Source: Aureitalea marina (GTDB lineage: Bacteria > Bacteroidota > Bacteroidia > Flavobacteriales > Flavobacteriaceae). From it: DNA of 64,000 bases. A program made the translations under genes and the position numbers. Of this stretch, positions 33,677 through 43,737 are shown one piece after another (within the stretch, counting starts at the first letter, position 1; every line of letters starts with the position of its first letter). The stretch is from assembly GCF_002943755.1 (NCBI RefSeq), contig NZ_MQUB01000001.1, forward strand, positions 1,104,501 to 1,168,500. The letters run 5' to 3'. The notes beneath the pieces were generated by a model. That model did not search any database, was not told the DNA's origin, and saw only the letters and a list, made by a program, of their open reading frames with translations.

Positions 33677-34723
33677 TCAGAGTGAAAAACGGGCTTTGGC
33701 AGTGACTGATGTATCACTGATCAATCCTCTTTCCAATTTTAGCTGGCCAACCATGGCTATCATGGCTGCATTATCTGTGCAAAATTCGAATTTAGGCACA
33801 TAAGTCTTCCATCCCAGATCCTTACTAGCCAATTCCAAGGCCCTCCTGATTCCGCTGTTGGCTGAGACACCACCACCAATAGCGATCCGGTTAATGCCAG
33901 TCGTTTTAACGGCTTTTTTCAACTTGTCCATCAGGTATTCCACAATGGTGTACTGGATGCTGGCACAGATATCATTCAGGTTATTCTCTACAAAGTTGGG
34001 GTCTTCTTGCGTTTTTTTCTGAACGAAATAGAGCACGGCCGTTTTTAGTCCGCTAAAGCTGAAATCCAGTGGCCCAACCTGCGGTTTGGGAAATGGAAAT
34101 GCCAGCGGATCTCCTTCCTGGGCCAGTTTATCCAAAACCGGGCCACCCGGGTAGGGAAGTCCTAAGATCTTGGCCGACTTGTCAAAAGCTTCACCAACCG
34201 CATCATCCAAGGTTTGACCGATGACTTCCATCTCAAAATAATCCTTTACCAAAACGATCTGGGTATGACCTCCGCTGATGGTCATGGCCAAAAATGGGAA
34301 TTCCGGTTTTTCCTGTTCGGGTTCGTCGATAAAATGAGCCAGGATATGAGCCTGCATGTGATTCACCTCGATAAGTGGGATATTTAGCCCCATGGCCAAG
34401 GATTTAGCAAAGGAGGTTCCCACCAAGAGTGATCCCATCAAACCCGGTCCACGGGTAAAGGCAATAGCGCTTAGCTGTTTTTTATCGATATTTGCTTTAA
34501 CCAAGGCCTGATGAACAACCGGTACTATGTTTTGCTGATGCGCACGAGATGCCAATTCTGGCACAACTCCACCGTATTCTTCATGAATTTTCTGAGTAGC
34601 TATCACATTAGAGAGGATTCTGCCGTTCTGAATAACGGCAGCAGCCGTATCATCACAGGATGATTCGATTCCGAGGACGCAAATATTTGAAGAATTCAAT
34701 TCGGGCACAATTATTGGATGCAA
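33677..34723 (-). CDS. tsaD: tRNA N6-threonylcarbamoyladenosine transferase TsaD
   Basis: Essential ASKHA-fold protein that transfers threonylcarbamoyl to A37 of ANN-decoding tRNAs, with TsaB and TsaE. The 348 residues include GIESSCDDTAAAVI, the metal-binding NHMQAHILAH, SGGHTQIVLV, and FSFSGLKTAV. The usual length is about 340. The first residues (MHPIIVPELNSSN) precede the conserved start; a later start is not available without losing ICVLGIESSCD. It is divergent from tamB with only a short gap. Confidence 0.96.
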   Translation of the reverse strand: MHPIIVPELNSSNICVLGIESSCDDTAAAVIQNGRILSNVIATQKIHEEYGGVVPELASRAHQQNIVPVVHQALVKANIDKKQLSAIAFTRGPGLMGSLLVGTSFAKSLAMGLNIPLIEVNHMQAHILAHFIDEPEQEKPEFPFLAMTISGGHTQIVLVKDYFEMEVIGQTLDDAVGEAFDKSAKILGLPYPGGPVLDKLAQEGDPLAFPFPKPQVGPLDFSFSGLKTAVLYFVQKKTQEDPNFVENNLNDICASIQYTIVEYLMDKLKKAVKTTGINRIAIGGGVSANSGIRRALELASKDLGWKTYVPKFEFCTDNAAMIAMVGQLKLERGLISDTSVTAKARFSL

Positions 34724-34797
34724 AAATAAACTATTAGGTAGTCATCAGGAAATTCAAGAAAATACTGAAACGTACTCTAGCGATCATACTGATCCTT

Positions 34798-37700
34798 TTG
34801 GTCAGTATAATCGTTATTCTTTCTATTCCTGCTGTCCAGACCCGCATAGCCAAAATAGTCACTAACCGGATCAACGAGGATTTCGGGACCAAAATCAGCA
34901 TCGACCGCCTAGGACTCAATTGGAAAGGGCAGATCGACGTCCGCAAGATCTACATCGAAGATCATCAACAGGATACATTGATTGCCGTAGACCGCTTGAA
35001 TACGACCATTCAAAGTGTTCGCAACTTACTGAACGACAAGCTGGATTTTGGAGATATCCGATTGCGCGGGACCAGTTTCTACATCACCACCTATCCTGGA
35101 GACGAGGAACACAACCTGGATATCTTCCTGGCCAAGTTCGATTCTGACAAACCTCCCAGCACCAACCAAAAGGTCTTTGAATTATTTGCTACCCGCATCC
35201 TGATAGAAGATGGGCGGTTCAGGGTTATAGATCTGAACGATGAAGAACCTCTTGCAGTCCAGTTCGATGATCTTTTCATCGATATCCAAGACTTTTTGAT
35301 CTACAACGAAGACATCTCGACCAGGATCAACCACCTTTCGCTAAAGGCACTCAAGGGTTATGAGATAGGGGACCTGGAAGGCGACTATTGCTACAATTCT
35401 GAAAGGATGACCCTGGAGAACATGTTGCTCACCACCGAGGATTCTCAGATCAAAGGGGATCTGTCCATGGATTATGCCGAAAAAGGCATGCAGGACTTTA
35501 AGAACAACGTAAAACTTATTGCAGACCTTAGAGATTCTCGCGTTTCCACTAACGATATCAAGGTGTTCTATGATGAGTTTGGTTCGAACATCGATATTCT
35601 GGTCGAAGGGAACCTGGAAGGTACACTGAACTCCTTCATCTTCCAGAATGTTGAGTTGAGCACGCTCAGTTCCAGGGTTCAGGGATATTTTGAGTTCGAC
35701 GATCTTTTCCAGGATGATAAAGGTCTTCGTTTCCGCGCCTACGACCATATCATACGTTCTAACCGGCGCGACCTCACCAGACTTCTTCCTGACATTTTGG
35801 GCACCTCCTTACCCCCGGAATTGGCAGAACTTGGCTATTTCACCCTGAGAGGAAATACCGTGCTCGACCTTGAGCAATTGGCTGTAGAGAGTCAATTGGA
35901 AACCCTGCTGGGACAGGCCGAAATCGACATTGACATGGAGGATATTAGTCAGATCGACACGACCACCTATGGTGGGACGGTCATTACTGATGGATTCAAT
36001 CTGGGGCCTCTTCTGGGATTCCCTGATCTGCAACAAGTTACCGCCGATGTCCGCGTTGACGGGAGTGGTTTCAGCCGAGAGACCGTAAACACCTTGATAC
36101 AGGGGAGAGTGGATTCGCTCCGATTTATGGACTATAACTACAGCAATATCCAGGTTGCCGGGACCTTTAGTAAACCGGAATTCAATGGTAAGGTGCAGAT
36201 CGATGATCCAAACCTCCAAATGGACTTTAACGGGCTTGTAGATATTACCCAAAGCTTTAACCAGTACGATTTCACAGCCGATGTGGAATACATGGAACTG
36301 AATCAGCTGAATCTGATCAAAAGGGATAGTATCTCCGTCTTTGCGGGAGAGGTCAATATGAAGATCTCCGGGACCAGTGAAGACGATGTTCAGGGTACCA
36401 TCGAGTTCAAAGAGACCTTTTACCAGAACGAAGAAGAAGACTACTATTTTGACGACTTCCTCATCATAGCCAATCGAAATGGGGAGGATCGATCCATCGA
36501 AATACGTTCTCCGGATATCCTGAACGGTAGCCTCAGAGGGCAATTTGAGATCCTGGCTATACCGGATCTGTTCCGAAATGGCATTGGTAGCATCTATGCC
36601 AATTATCAACCCCAAGAGGTCACGGACAACCAATTCTTATCCTATGAATTTGAGATCTATAATAAGATCGTGGAAGTTTTCGTACCGGAGATTCAATTGG
36701 GTGAAAACACCAAGATTAGAGGGTCTGTGTCGTCGGATGAGTCTGAGTTTAAACTCAATTTTAACTCTCCTGAAGTGCTGTTATACGGCAATTATCTAAA
36801 TAAAGTAAAACTTCAGGTTGACAATGATAACCCTATATACAACACATATATATCAGTTGATTCAATTCACACAGACCAATACCGGGTAACAGACCTCAGC
36901 TTGATCAATAAAACCTTGAACGACACCCTTTACATCCAGTCTCAATTTAAAGGAGGCGACCAAAAAGAAGACCGCTTCAATCTCTCACTTTACCACACCA
37001 TTAATCCGAACGGGAAGTCAGTGGTCGGCATGAAGCGTTCGACCATAGAATACAAGGAAAACACTTGGTACCTGAACAAGGAGAACAATCAGAACAACAA
37101 GGTGGTGTTTGACAACGACTTCCAGGATGTCAAGATCGACTCCCTGGTACTGAATCACGAACAGGAATATATTCGAATGGCCGGTATGCTGAAGGGCAGC
37201 AATCAGAAAGATGTGCGGGTAGAGTTTTCCGAAGTGAACATCGACAATATCACGCCCAAAATCGATAGCCTGGAGCTGGATGGCCGGGTTAACGGCAGTC
37301 TCCGCCTGTTGCAACAGGAAGGAGCTTATCTCCCCACTGCAGATGTTGAGGTCACTGGTGTTGAGATGAACGAGATCCCACTAGGAGACCTGACCCTGGA
37401 TATAACCGGAAATGAAGACCTGACCTATTACCAGGTGGATAGCCGCCTGGCCAATGAACAGACCACCCTATTCAGTCTTATTGGGGGAGTGGATACGACA
37501 AATGACAAGCCCATTTTGGACCTGGATGTCAATTTCCGGGAATTCAAGCTGGCGACCATAGAACCTTTTGTTGCCGATATCTTCTCGGATATTCGAGGCG
37601 ATCTCTCGGGGCAATTTAAGGTGTCCGGAGTCTACGATTCCCCGGAAATGGACGGTCAGCTCTTTTTGGATGGCAGCGGGATGAAGGTTCCTTATCTGAA

Positions 37701-39180
37701 CCTGGATTTCGACTTGGCCGACAATACCCTGATATTTTTAGACAAGCAATCATTCAACCTAAGCCGGACCACTATCATCGATACCGAATACGGCACCGAG
37801 GCTGCGCTATTCGGCTCTGTAACCCACGAAGACTTCGGAAACTGGAATATGGACCTGAAGGTAGAGTCCGATCGCATGCTCGTTCTAAACACACCACCGG
37901 ACGAAGACGAATTGTATTACGGAACAGCCTTTATCAGTGGAAATGCTCAATTTTCGGGGCCCTTGGACGAATTGACCATAGATGCAGCTGCTACCACAGA
38001 ATCCGGAACCACTTTTAAGATCCCTATTAGTGATGCTCAGTCCATAGGAGACGATTCCTTCATTTATTTTATTTCCCCGGAAGAGAAACAGGCACGGCTG
38101 TCTGGTGAAGAGTTTGAATCTAAACGCGTAAAGGGCCTTACCCTAAACTTTGATCTAGATATCAATGAAAACGCTGAAGTTGAGATTCTGGTGGACCAAA
38201 CCAACAATTCCACTTTAAAAGGCAGAGGAGTGGGAACGCTGTTGATCCGGATCAACACCCTGGGTAAGTTCGACATGTTCGGGGATTTCCTAGTGATCAA
38301 CGGGACCTATGATTTCAAATACAAAACCCTGATCCAAAAGCAATTCGAGGTGTTGTCAGGAGGTAGCATTACTTGGGATGGTAGTCCCACCGGAGCGAAC
38401 CTGAACCTCAGTGCCAAATACAACACCAGAGCCAATCCATCTGTTTTGCTGGACAATCCAACAGCCAACCGCAAGATCCCGGTAGAAGTGCTGATCGATC
38501 TTTCCGGCGAGATCCTGCAACCAGACCTGGACTTTCGCATTGATTTTCCTGAAACATCCTCGACCTTGAAAGCAGAATTGGAATATAAACTCCAGAATGA
38601 TCAGGAAAGGGAATCCCAAGCGCTCTTCCTAATATCGACAGGCTCTTTCCGAGGGGATACAGGAGCATTCACCAATGCCGGAGGGTCTTTGGTTACGGAA
38701 AGCGTAAACGCCATTGTAGCTGATATCTTTGCCGGAGATGACAACAAATTCTCCGTTATTCCTTATTACGAGACAGGATCCCGGACGATCAATCAGGAAA
38801 CTGCAGACCAATTGGGCGTAGAGTTGACCACCCAGATCTCTGAACGGATACTGATCAATGGGAAGGTAGGAATACCGGTAGGTGGAGTTACGGATACCCA
38901 GGTTGCCGGCGATATCGAGATCCAATGGTTGGTCAATGAAGACGGCAGTATGCGAATGAGCTTCTTTAACAGACAGGCAGATATCCAGTTCATAGGGGAG
39001 GACCAGATCTTCGAACAAGGTGCAGGTATCTCTTATTCCGTAGACTTCGACACCTTTAAGGAATTAGTTGATAAATTATTCAATAAGGAGATTTCCCTGG
39101 AATCGGAAGAGGAGAACAACAACATAGTACCGGACGACAACTCCTATCCGGTCAATTTCAAGCCCAAGAACGACAATTGA
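34798..39180 (+). CDS. tamB: TamB / DUF490 translocation and assembly module protein
   Basis: Very large periplasm-spanning protein (about 1460 residues) anchored in the inner membrane; TamB-type proteins bridge to the outer membrane and move phospholipids or assist outer-membrane assembly. The body is a long repetitive beta sequence, and the DUF490 domain is at the C-terminus (about 1050-1410, with GTLLIRINTLGKFDMFGDFL and LSGEILQPDLDFRIDFPE). The first standard start codon is TTG at 34798, but this cuts the membrane helix: in frame upstream, after a TAG at 34735, lies a basic stretch and the first half of the helix (RKFKKILKRTLAIILILL). The true start is probably non-standard (CTG at 34765 or ATC at 34744) or altered. 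Confidence 0.92.
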   Translation: MVSIIVILSIPAVQTRIAKIVTNRINEDFGTKISIDRLGLNWKGQIDVRKIYIEDHQQDTLIAVDRLNTTIQSVRNLLNDKLDFGDIRLRGTSFYITTYPGDEEHNLDIFLAKFDSDKPPSTNQKVFELFATRILIEDGRFRVIDLNDEEPLAVQFDDLFIDIQDFLIYNEDISTRINHLSLKALKGYEIGDLEGDYCYNSERMTLENMLLTTEDSQIKGDLSMDYAEKGMQDFKNNVKLIADLRDSRVSTNDIKVFYDEFGSNIDILVEGNLEGTLNSFIFQNVELSTLSSRVQGYFEFDDLFQDDKGLRFRAYDHIIRSNRRDLTRLLPDILGTSLPPELAELGYFTLRGNTVLDLEQLAVESQLETLLGQAEIDIDMEDISQIDTTTYGGTVITDGFNLGPLLGFPDLQQVTADVRVDGSGFSRETVNTLIQGRVDSLRFMDYNYSNIQVAGTFSKPEFNGKVQIDDPNLQMDFNGLVDITQSFNQYDFTADVEYMELNQLNLIKRDSISVFAGEVNMKISGTSEDDVQGTIEFKETFYQNEEEDYYFDDFLIIANRNGEDRSIEIRSPDILNGSLRGQFEILAIPDLFRNGIGSIYANYQPQEVTDNQFLSYEFEIYNKIVEVFVPEIQLGENTKIRGSVSSDESEFKLNFNSPEVLLYGNYLNKVKLQVDNDNPIYNTYISVDSIHTDQYRVTDLSLINKTLNDTLYIQSQFKGGDQKEDRFNLSLYHTINPNGKSVVGMKRSTIEYKENTWYLNKENNQNNKVVFDNDFQDVKIDSLVLNHEQEYIRMAGMLKGSNQKDVRVEFSEVNIDNITPKIDSLELDGRVNGSLRLLQQEGAYLPTADVEVTGVEMNEIPLGDLTLDITGNEDLTYYQVDSRLANEQTTLFSLIGGVDTTNDKPILDLDVNFREFKLATIEPFVADIFSDIRGDLSGQFKVSGVYDSPEMDGQLFLDGSGMKVPYLNLDFDLADNTLIFLDKQSFNLSRTTIIDTEYGTEAALFGSVTHEDFGNWNMDLKVESDRMLVLNTPPDEDELYYGTAFISGNAQFSGPLDELTIDAAATTESGTTFKIPISDAQSIGDDSFIYFISPEEKQARLSGEEFESKRVKGLTLNFDLDINENAEVEILVDQTNNSTLKGRGVGTLLIRINTLGKFDMFGDFLVINGTYDFKYKTLIQKQFEVLSGGSITWDGSPTGANLNLSAKYNTRANPSVLLDNPTANRKIPVEVLIDLSGEILQPDLDFRIDFPETSSTLKAELEYKLQNDQERESQALFLISTGSFRGDTGAFTNAGGSLVTESVNAIVADIFAGDDNKFSVIPYYETGSRTINQETADQLGVELTTQISERILINGKVGIPVGGVTDTQVAGDIEIQWLVNEDGSMRMSFFNRQADIQFIGEDQIFEQGAGISYSVDFDTFKELVDKLFNKEISLESEEENNNIVPDDNSYPVNFKPKNDN

Positions 39181-39181
39181 C

Positions 39182-39564
39182 CTAGGCCCCGGCAATCATA
39201 GAGATCTCCACGTTCACATATTTTGGCAGATTGGCAACCTCTACCGTCTCACGGGCAGGTGCTGTAGCTTCGTCGAAGTATTGCCCATAAACCTCATTTA
39301 CCGCAGCAAAATTTTCCATATCACTGACAAAAATGGAGGTTTTGATCACATTAGTAAAATTCATAGAAGCGGCCGCCAATACGGCTTTCAGGTTCTCCAT
39401 GACGAGTGTGGCTTCCTCTTTTATCCCCCTTTGAACAATTCTCCAGTAGTGGGGTCGATCGCGATCTGTCCTGAGGTGAAGACCAGATCCCCGTATCGCA
39501 CGGCCTGGTTGTAAGGACCGATGGGTGATGGGGCGTTTGGTGTATTGATGATATTAGCTGCCAT
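39182..39564 (-). pseudogene. ridA: RidA family deaminase, frameshifted
   Basis: RidA hydrolyses reactive enamine/imine intermediates made by PLP enzymes. Frame one from ATG 39564 reads MAANIINTPNAPSPIGPYNQ and on to TTGELFKGG before a TAA. The family sequence resumes at once in another frame as IKEEATLVMENLKAVLAAAS and runs to MIAGA at 39182, including the conserved arginine in APARETVEVANLP. One G is missing from the G run at 39425-39429 (CCCCC on the plus strand); with it, a normal protein of about 127 residues results. Sequencing error or a genuine frameshift are both possible. It is convergent with tamB. Confidence 0.9.
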
Positions 39565-39574
39565 ATTATTGGTG

Positions 39575-42324
39575 TTATAATTGTCTGTCTGGTTCTCTAC
39601 GTTGTTCCCACTTGATATCGCTGAGCATACCGGATTTGATCCCGATATAGAAGTACCAGGCCGTATTCCGCGCTCCGATAGGGGTCCAGTTAAAACTCAT
39701 CTGCCAGCTTTCCAGGTCTCGTTGGAAGCGCAAATTGGTCAGGGTCACCCCCTTGTTCTTAAAATCGTAACCCGAGGATATACCCACACTCCATCGCGGC
39801 GATAGTTCTACGTTAGAACTGAACATCAGGGACTGGGAGGTTATCTCATTCTGCCGTTGGGCATTGGAATAGGTCATGGTATAAGCCAGCCTAAAGGTCC
39901 AGGGGATCTCGTTCTGATACCAGGTATTGCTGATCGGCCCGCGGTCCGGGCCAGTCTGAACCGGATCAAATCGACCGGCATTGATGGGGGTCGCATCTCC
40001 AAACAGATCATCCGGACGCCCTCCATTTCTAAATGTCTCACTATTAAAGCCTTCTTCTCGTTCTTGCTCATCAGAACGCCCCCTTTGGAAATCCTTGCTG
40101 GAAAAAGAGTAGTTGATCGAAATATTCCCCTGTGTCAGCCTGAACAGGCTACCGCCATTATCGATGTTCAGGGTATTGATCCGTTGATTGTTGTTATTGA
40201 GGGCGTAGATATCCAGGGTGCCGTTGAAGTTGAAATCGAGCTTTTCCACAATTGGTATACTTCCGGTAAACCGCACCGGGCTCAGATTGAGGGAATCTGC
40301 CGCAAAATCGTAACCGGTAGAGAAATTAAGGTTGTTGATCAGGGAGATCTTCTTGGGGTCAGTGGCCGTAGTATCCCGGTCCCTGACCTTAGCTTCGATG
40401 GTATTACTGAGTGAGAATCCCAGACTGCTGCTCAGATTCTCTGTCGGGGCTCCAAACAGCGTATTTTGAAAGCGAGAGTAGGTGACCACCTGATCGGCCA
40501 CTTCGGGGTCAGCCGAAGGAACGACATATTCATCATAGAACTGATCGAAGGAAGGCTGAATACTGTATCCGATCTGAGGCCTCATCACATGGCGTATGGC
40601 CTGAATCTTTTTATCCTCTCCAAAATTAAATGTACCATAAACGGTTGTTCCTAAACTGGCATTGAAGTTATAGGTCCTGTAGGCATCAAATCCAGAGACG
40701 GTGTCGGTTACCACAGCGCCTTCTCCATTGTTGGCTTCTTCATCGTAGCGCTGGTCAAAGGTTCTTCCCACCCAGGTTTCCTGGTAATTGGCGCCCATAG
40801 AGGCACTGAGGTAATTGAATATCTTGAAATTAGTACTGATCGGGATGTTGTGCCTAGCACCTATGCGGGCATCATCGAACATCTCTGATTTAAAGAACAG
40901 GGAATCTGTTGTAGTGATCTGATTCTGGGCACTAAGATCATACTGCATGTTGATATTCTGCAATATCCCCTTTTTGGTACCGGTTTTTGGTGCAAAAGGA
41001 AAGATACGGGAAACAGTTGCATTCAGGTTCGGCAAGGTCATGTTGATGGTCTCCGTATTCGTATTTTGTGAATGGGTGGCCGCCAGGGTCACATTGATCT
41101 CCGGTTGAGTTTCAAATGTCCTAGAATAAGAGACCGAAGAGGCCAGGGTATTGACCAGTGAACTGGCATTATTGGTCTGGTTAATGGACTGGGCGTAATA
41201 CTGGCTACTTCCCAGGTTCACCGAGGCTGAGAATCGGGAGTTGGGGCTGGCTTTGGCGTCCTGGTTGTGGTTCCATCGTATGTTGTACAAACGCGATTCA
41301 CTAAAGTCCGGAAAACCTCGCTCACTGTTGATCAGGTTTTCCAACCTAAAACTCAGATTACCTCGGAACTTATATCGCAGGGCATAGGCTGATTCCAGGC
41401 GCAGACCATAACTACCATTGGTGTAGTAATCCCCCAGAACCGTCAAGTCCACATAATCGTTGATTGCGAAATAATAGCCCCGTTCTGGAAGAAGAACCCC
41501 CTGTTGTTGTTCTCTCCAATGTTTGGTATGACTACCCCAGAAGCCCGGTCGTCCGTCAATGGAAAAAAGGCAAATGGTAAACCGATGGGTGTCGGCACAT
41601 CGGCGATATACATATTGGTGAGCCCGGTTACCACTTTACTTCCCGGTACGAACTTGGCTTTCCTTGTGTAGAAATAGTACTCAGGGTCGTCTATATTTTC
41701 TGAGGTAGTGAACTTCACCTTGCTCAGGAAATAGACAGAATCGTTCTCCTTTTTGGTCACCTCGGAGATCACATTGAAACCATTTTGTTCTGTCTTGGAA
41801 TTGTAGACCAGGGCTTTTTGGGTATCAAAATTAAATCGGATGGAATCCGGCTCAACCCTGTTGTTAGCCTGCACAAATATCGGAGACTGAGAATACACCC
41901 CTGCACTGTCTATTCCTTTGGCATAGACCTCGTTGGTATTGTAGTCCAATATGATTAGACCGGCATCGATCCGCATATCCTGGTAGATCACATAGGCCTC
42001 GTTGTACAGAAAGATCCTGTTGGTCTTACGGTCCAGGTAGACATAATCCTCCCCGTAATACTCCACTATGTCCTGTAAGAATTCTTCGGCCGCAACAGTG
42101 TCTGTCCTCACTGTATCGGCCAAGACCTGGTTAAATTCGGCACCTACAATGGGCCGGGTAAGAGTGGTATCACTTACCGGGCCAGTGATGGAGTCCTGAC
42201 GACTACCCGCCGTTATCTCCACTTGCTGACCGGGTTGGATATCCTGTGCACGAATGCCCTCAACAAGTAAAACTGGGACAATCAGGAGCAAAAAACCGAA
42301 TAAAATTTGCGTTCTGACTTGCAA
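39575..42324 (-). pseudogene. lptD: LptD LPS-assembly outer-membrane protein, frameshifted
   Basis: LptD inserts lipopolysaccharide into the outer leaflet. The N-terminal piece (41443-42324, TTG start) has a signal peptide (MQVRTQILFGFLLLIVPVLL) and an LptA/OstA-like periplasmic domain. The C-terminal piece (39575-41452, 625 residues) is the beta-barrel. At NRGFFFQNG the first frame goes wrong (AIISQSTIMWT, stop). Adding one G to the run at 41478-41481 (CCCC on plus) gives GYYFAINDYVDLTVLGDYYT and joins both into about 915 residues, the length usual for Bacteroidota LptD. Since lptD is normally essential, a homopolymer sequencing error is likely. It is divergent from an amidase gene. Confidence 0.9.
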
Positions 42325-42562
42325 GATTACGGGCTAAAAATTCGTATTTTTCTGACAAATTACGGTTGGCCTGAACAAAGTAGGTGATTTTATTGGTTGA
42401 CGCAATTGGGTGCACCCCGCGTTTTTAGGTCTATCAAATGTGGGGTTAACCTGACAACATTCACCACTTTCGGCTCGTTTTTTGATGGGTTCAAAAGTAC
42501 GTATTTTTATTTGGGCTTTGAGTTTTCGAGTAACAAATAAGCCGCCTAACACTAGTACAAGC

Positions 42563-43684
42563 ATGAGATCAAATTTGCTCGGATTCCTACTTATAATTTT
42601 TTCATTGGGTGTCAGTGTTCCTTTTGAAGCGCGCAACAATGATACCACAAAACCCTTTATTGTTGTTCTTGATGCCGGACACGGAGGCAAGGACCCCGGA
42701 AATCTGGGGAACGGATACAAAGAGAAGGATATTGCCCTGGATGTAGTCAAACGGGTAGGGAAGATCCTGGAAAAGGATGAACGCTTTAAAGTGATTTACA
42801 CCCGGACTACCGATACTTTTCTGGAATTGCACGAGCGTGCAGCTATTGCGAATAGATATGACGCCGATGTCTTTGTATCGATTCATTGCAACTCGCATCA
42901 CACACAGGCCCATGGTGCCGAAACTTTTGTTATGGGACTGAATAAAAGTGATCAGAATCTTGACACTGCAAAAAAAGAGAACGAGGTGATCTTCCTAGAG
43001 GACAATTACGAGGAGATCTATGCTGGATTCGACCCCCGATCGCCTGAAACTCTGATCGGGCTATCGCTGATGCAGGAGGAATACCTTGATCAGAGCATTA
43101 TGCTGGCTGGCTTGATCCAGAACAACATGGTCAATAATCTAAGACGCAAGAACAGGGGCGTTAAACAAGATGTATGGTGGGTGCTGCACAACACCTACAT
43201 GCCAAGTGTTTTGGTGGAACTCGGTTTCCTGACTCATAATTCCGAAGGTCATTATGTCAATTCGCAAGAAGGCAGAAAGGACATGTCCGAGGAGATCGCC
43301 AAAGGTATAGTTGCATATAGGGATAACATCATGTTGGCCACTGCAAACAATGTGAAGCCGAAGATCACTGAAAAACAGGTTGAGGAAGTTACAGAATCCG
43401 TGGTGAAGAATATTTATCCCGGGATCGAATTTAAAGTGCAATTGGCTGCCGGTAAACGAAAAATTTCACTGAAACCTGCCCAGTGGAATGGGCTGGTGAA
43501 TATAAGCAGGAATCAAGAAGATGGCCTTTACAAGTATTACTATGGGGCCACATCAGATTACAATGAAATTCAGATCATGAAGGGATTTACCAGAGAGAAG
43601 GGGTATTCTTCCAGTTATGTAGTGGCCTTTAGGGATGGTCAGAAAATTCCGCTACAGGAAGCCCTCAAATCCAGAAGTAATTAG
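42563..43684 (+). CDS. N-acetylmuramoyl-L-alanine amidase (Amidase_3)
   Basis: Zinc amidase that cuts the bond between MurNAc and the peptide in peptidoglycan, used in cell separation. The start at 42563 gives a signal peptide (MRSNLLGFLLIIFSLGVSVP); an upstream in-frame ATG lacks one. Zinc motifs are DAGHGGKDPG, a Glu in LHERAAIAN and SIHCNSHH, with the catalytic Glu in VLVELGFLTH. A C-terminal extension (about 290-373) resembles an SPOR-like or family-specific tail. It is divergent from lptD, putting two envelope genes under one intergenic region. The MCE gene follows by 53 bp. Confidence 0.93.
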   Translation: MRSNLLGFLLIIFSLGVSVPFEARNNDTTKPFIVVLDAGHGGKDPGNLGNGYKEKDIALDVVKRVGKILEKDERFKVIYTRTTDTFLELHERAAIANRYDADVFVSIHCNSHHTQAHGAETFVMGLNKSDQNLDTAKKENEVIFLEDNYEEIYAGFDPRSPETLIGLSLMQEEYLDQSIMLAGLIQNNMVNNLRRKNRGVKQDVWWVLHNTYMPSVLVELGFLTHNSEGHYVNSQEGRKDMSEEIAKGIVAYRDNIMLATANNVKPKITEKQVEEVTESVVKNIYPGIEFKVQLAAGKRKISLKPAQWNGLVNISRNQEDGLYKYYYGATSDYNEIQIMKGFTREKGYSSSYVVAFRDGQKIPLQEALKSRSN

Positions 43685-43707
43685 GGTAGCCATACTCAAT
43701 TTATTTC

Positions 43708-43715
43708 TACCTTTG
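43708..43715 (+). promoter_or_regulatory. -7 promoter box before the MCE gene
   Basis: TACCTTTG is an exact TAnnTTTG, 22 bp before the TTG start of the MCE gene. No TTTG -33 box is clear at the expected distance. Confidence 0.5.
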
Positions 43716-43737
43716 TTTTCGTCTTAAACTCTACCCG

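Noticed and set aside
35341-36633. Long antisense open frames inside tamB
   Set aside because: They are shadows of the beta-rich tamB frame; the plus-strand frame is continuous and has the DUF490 C-terminus.
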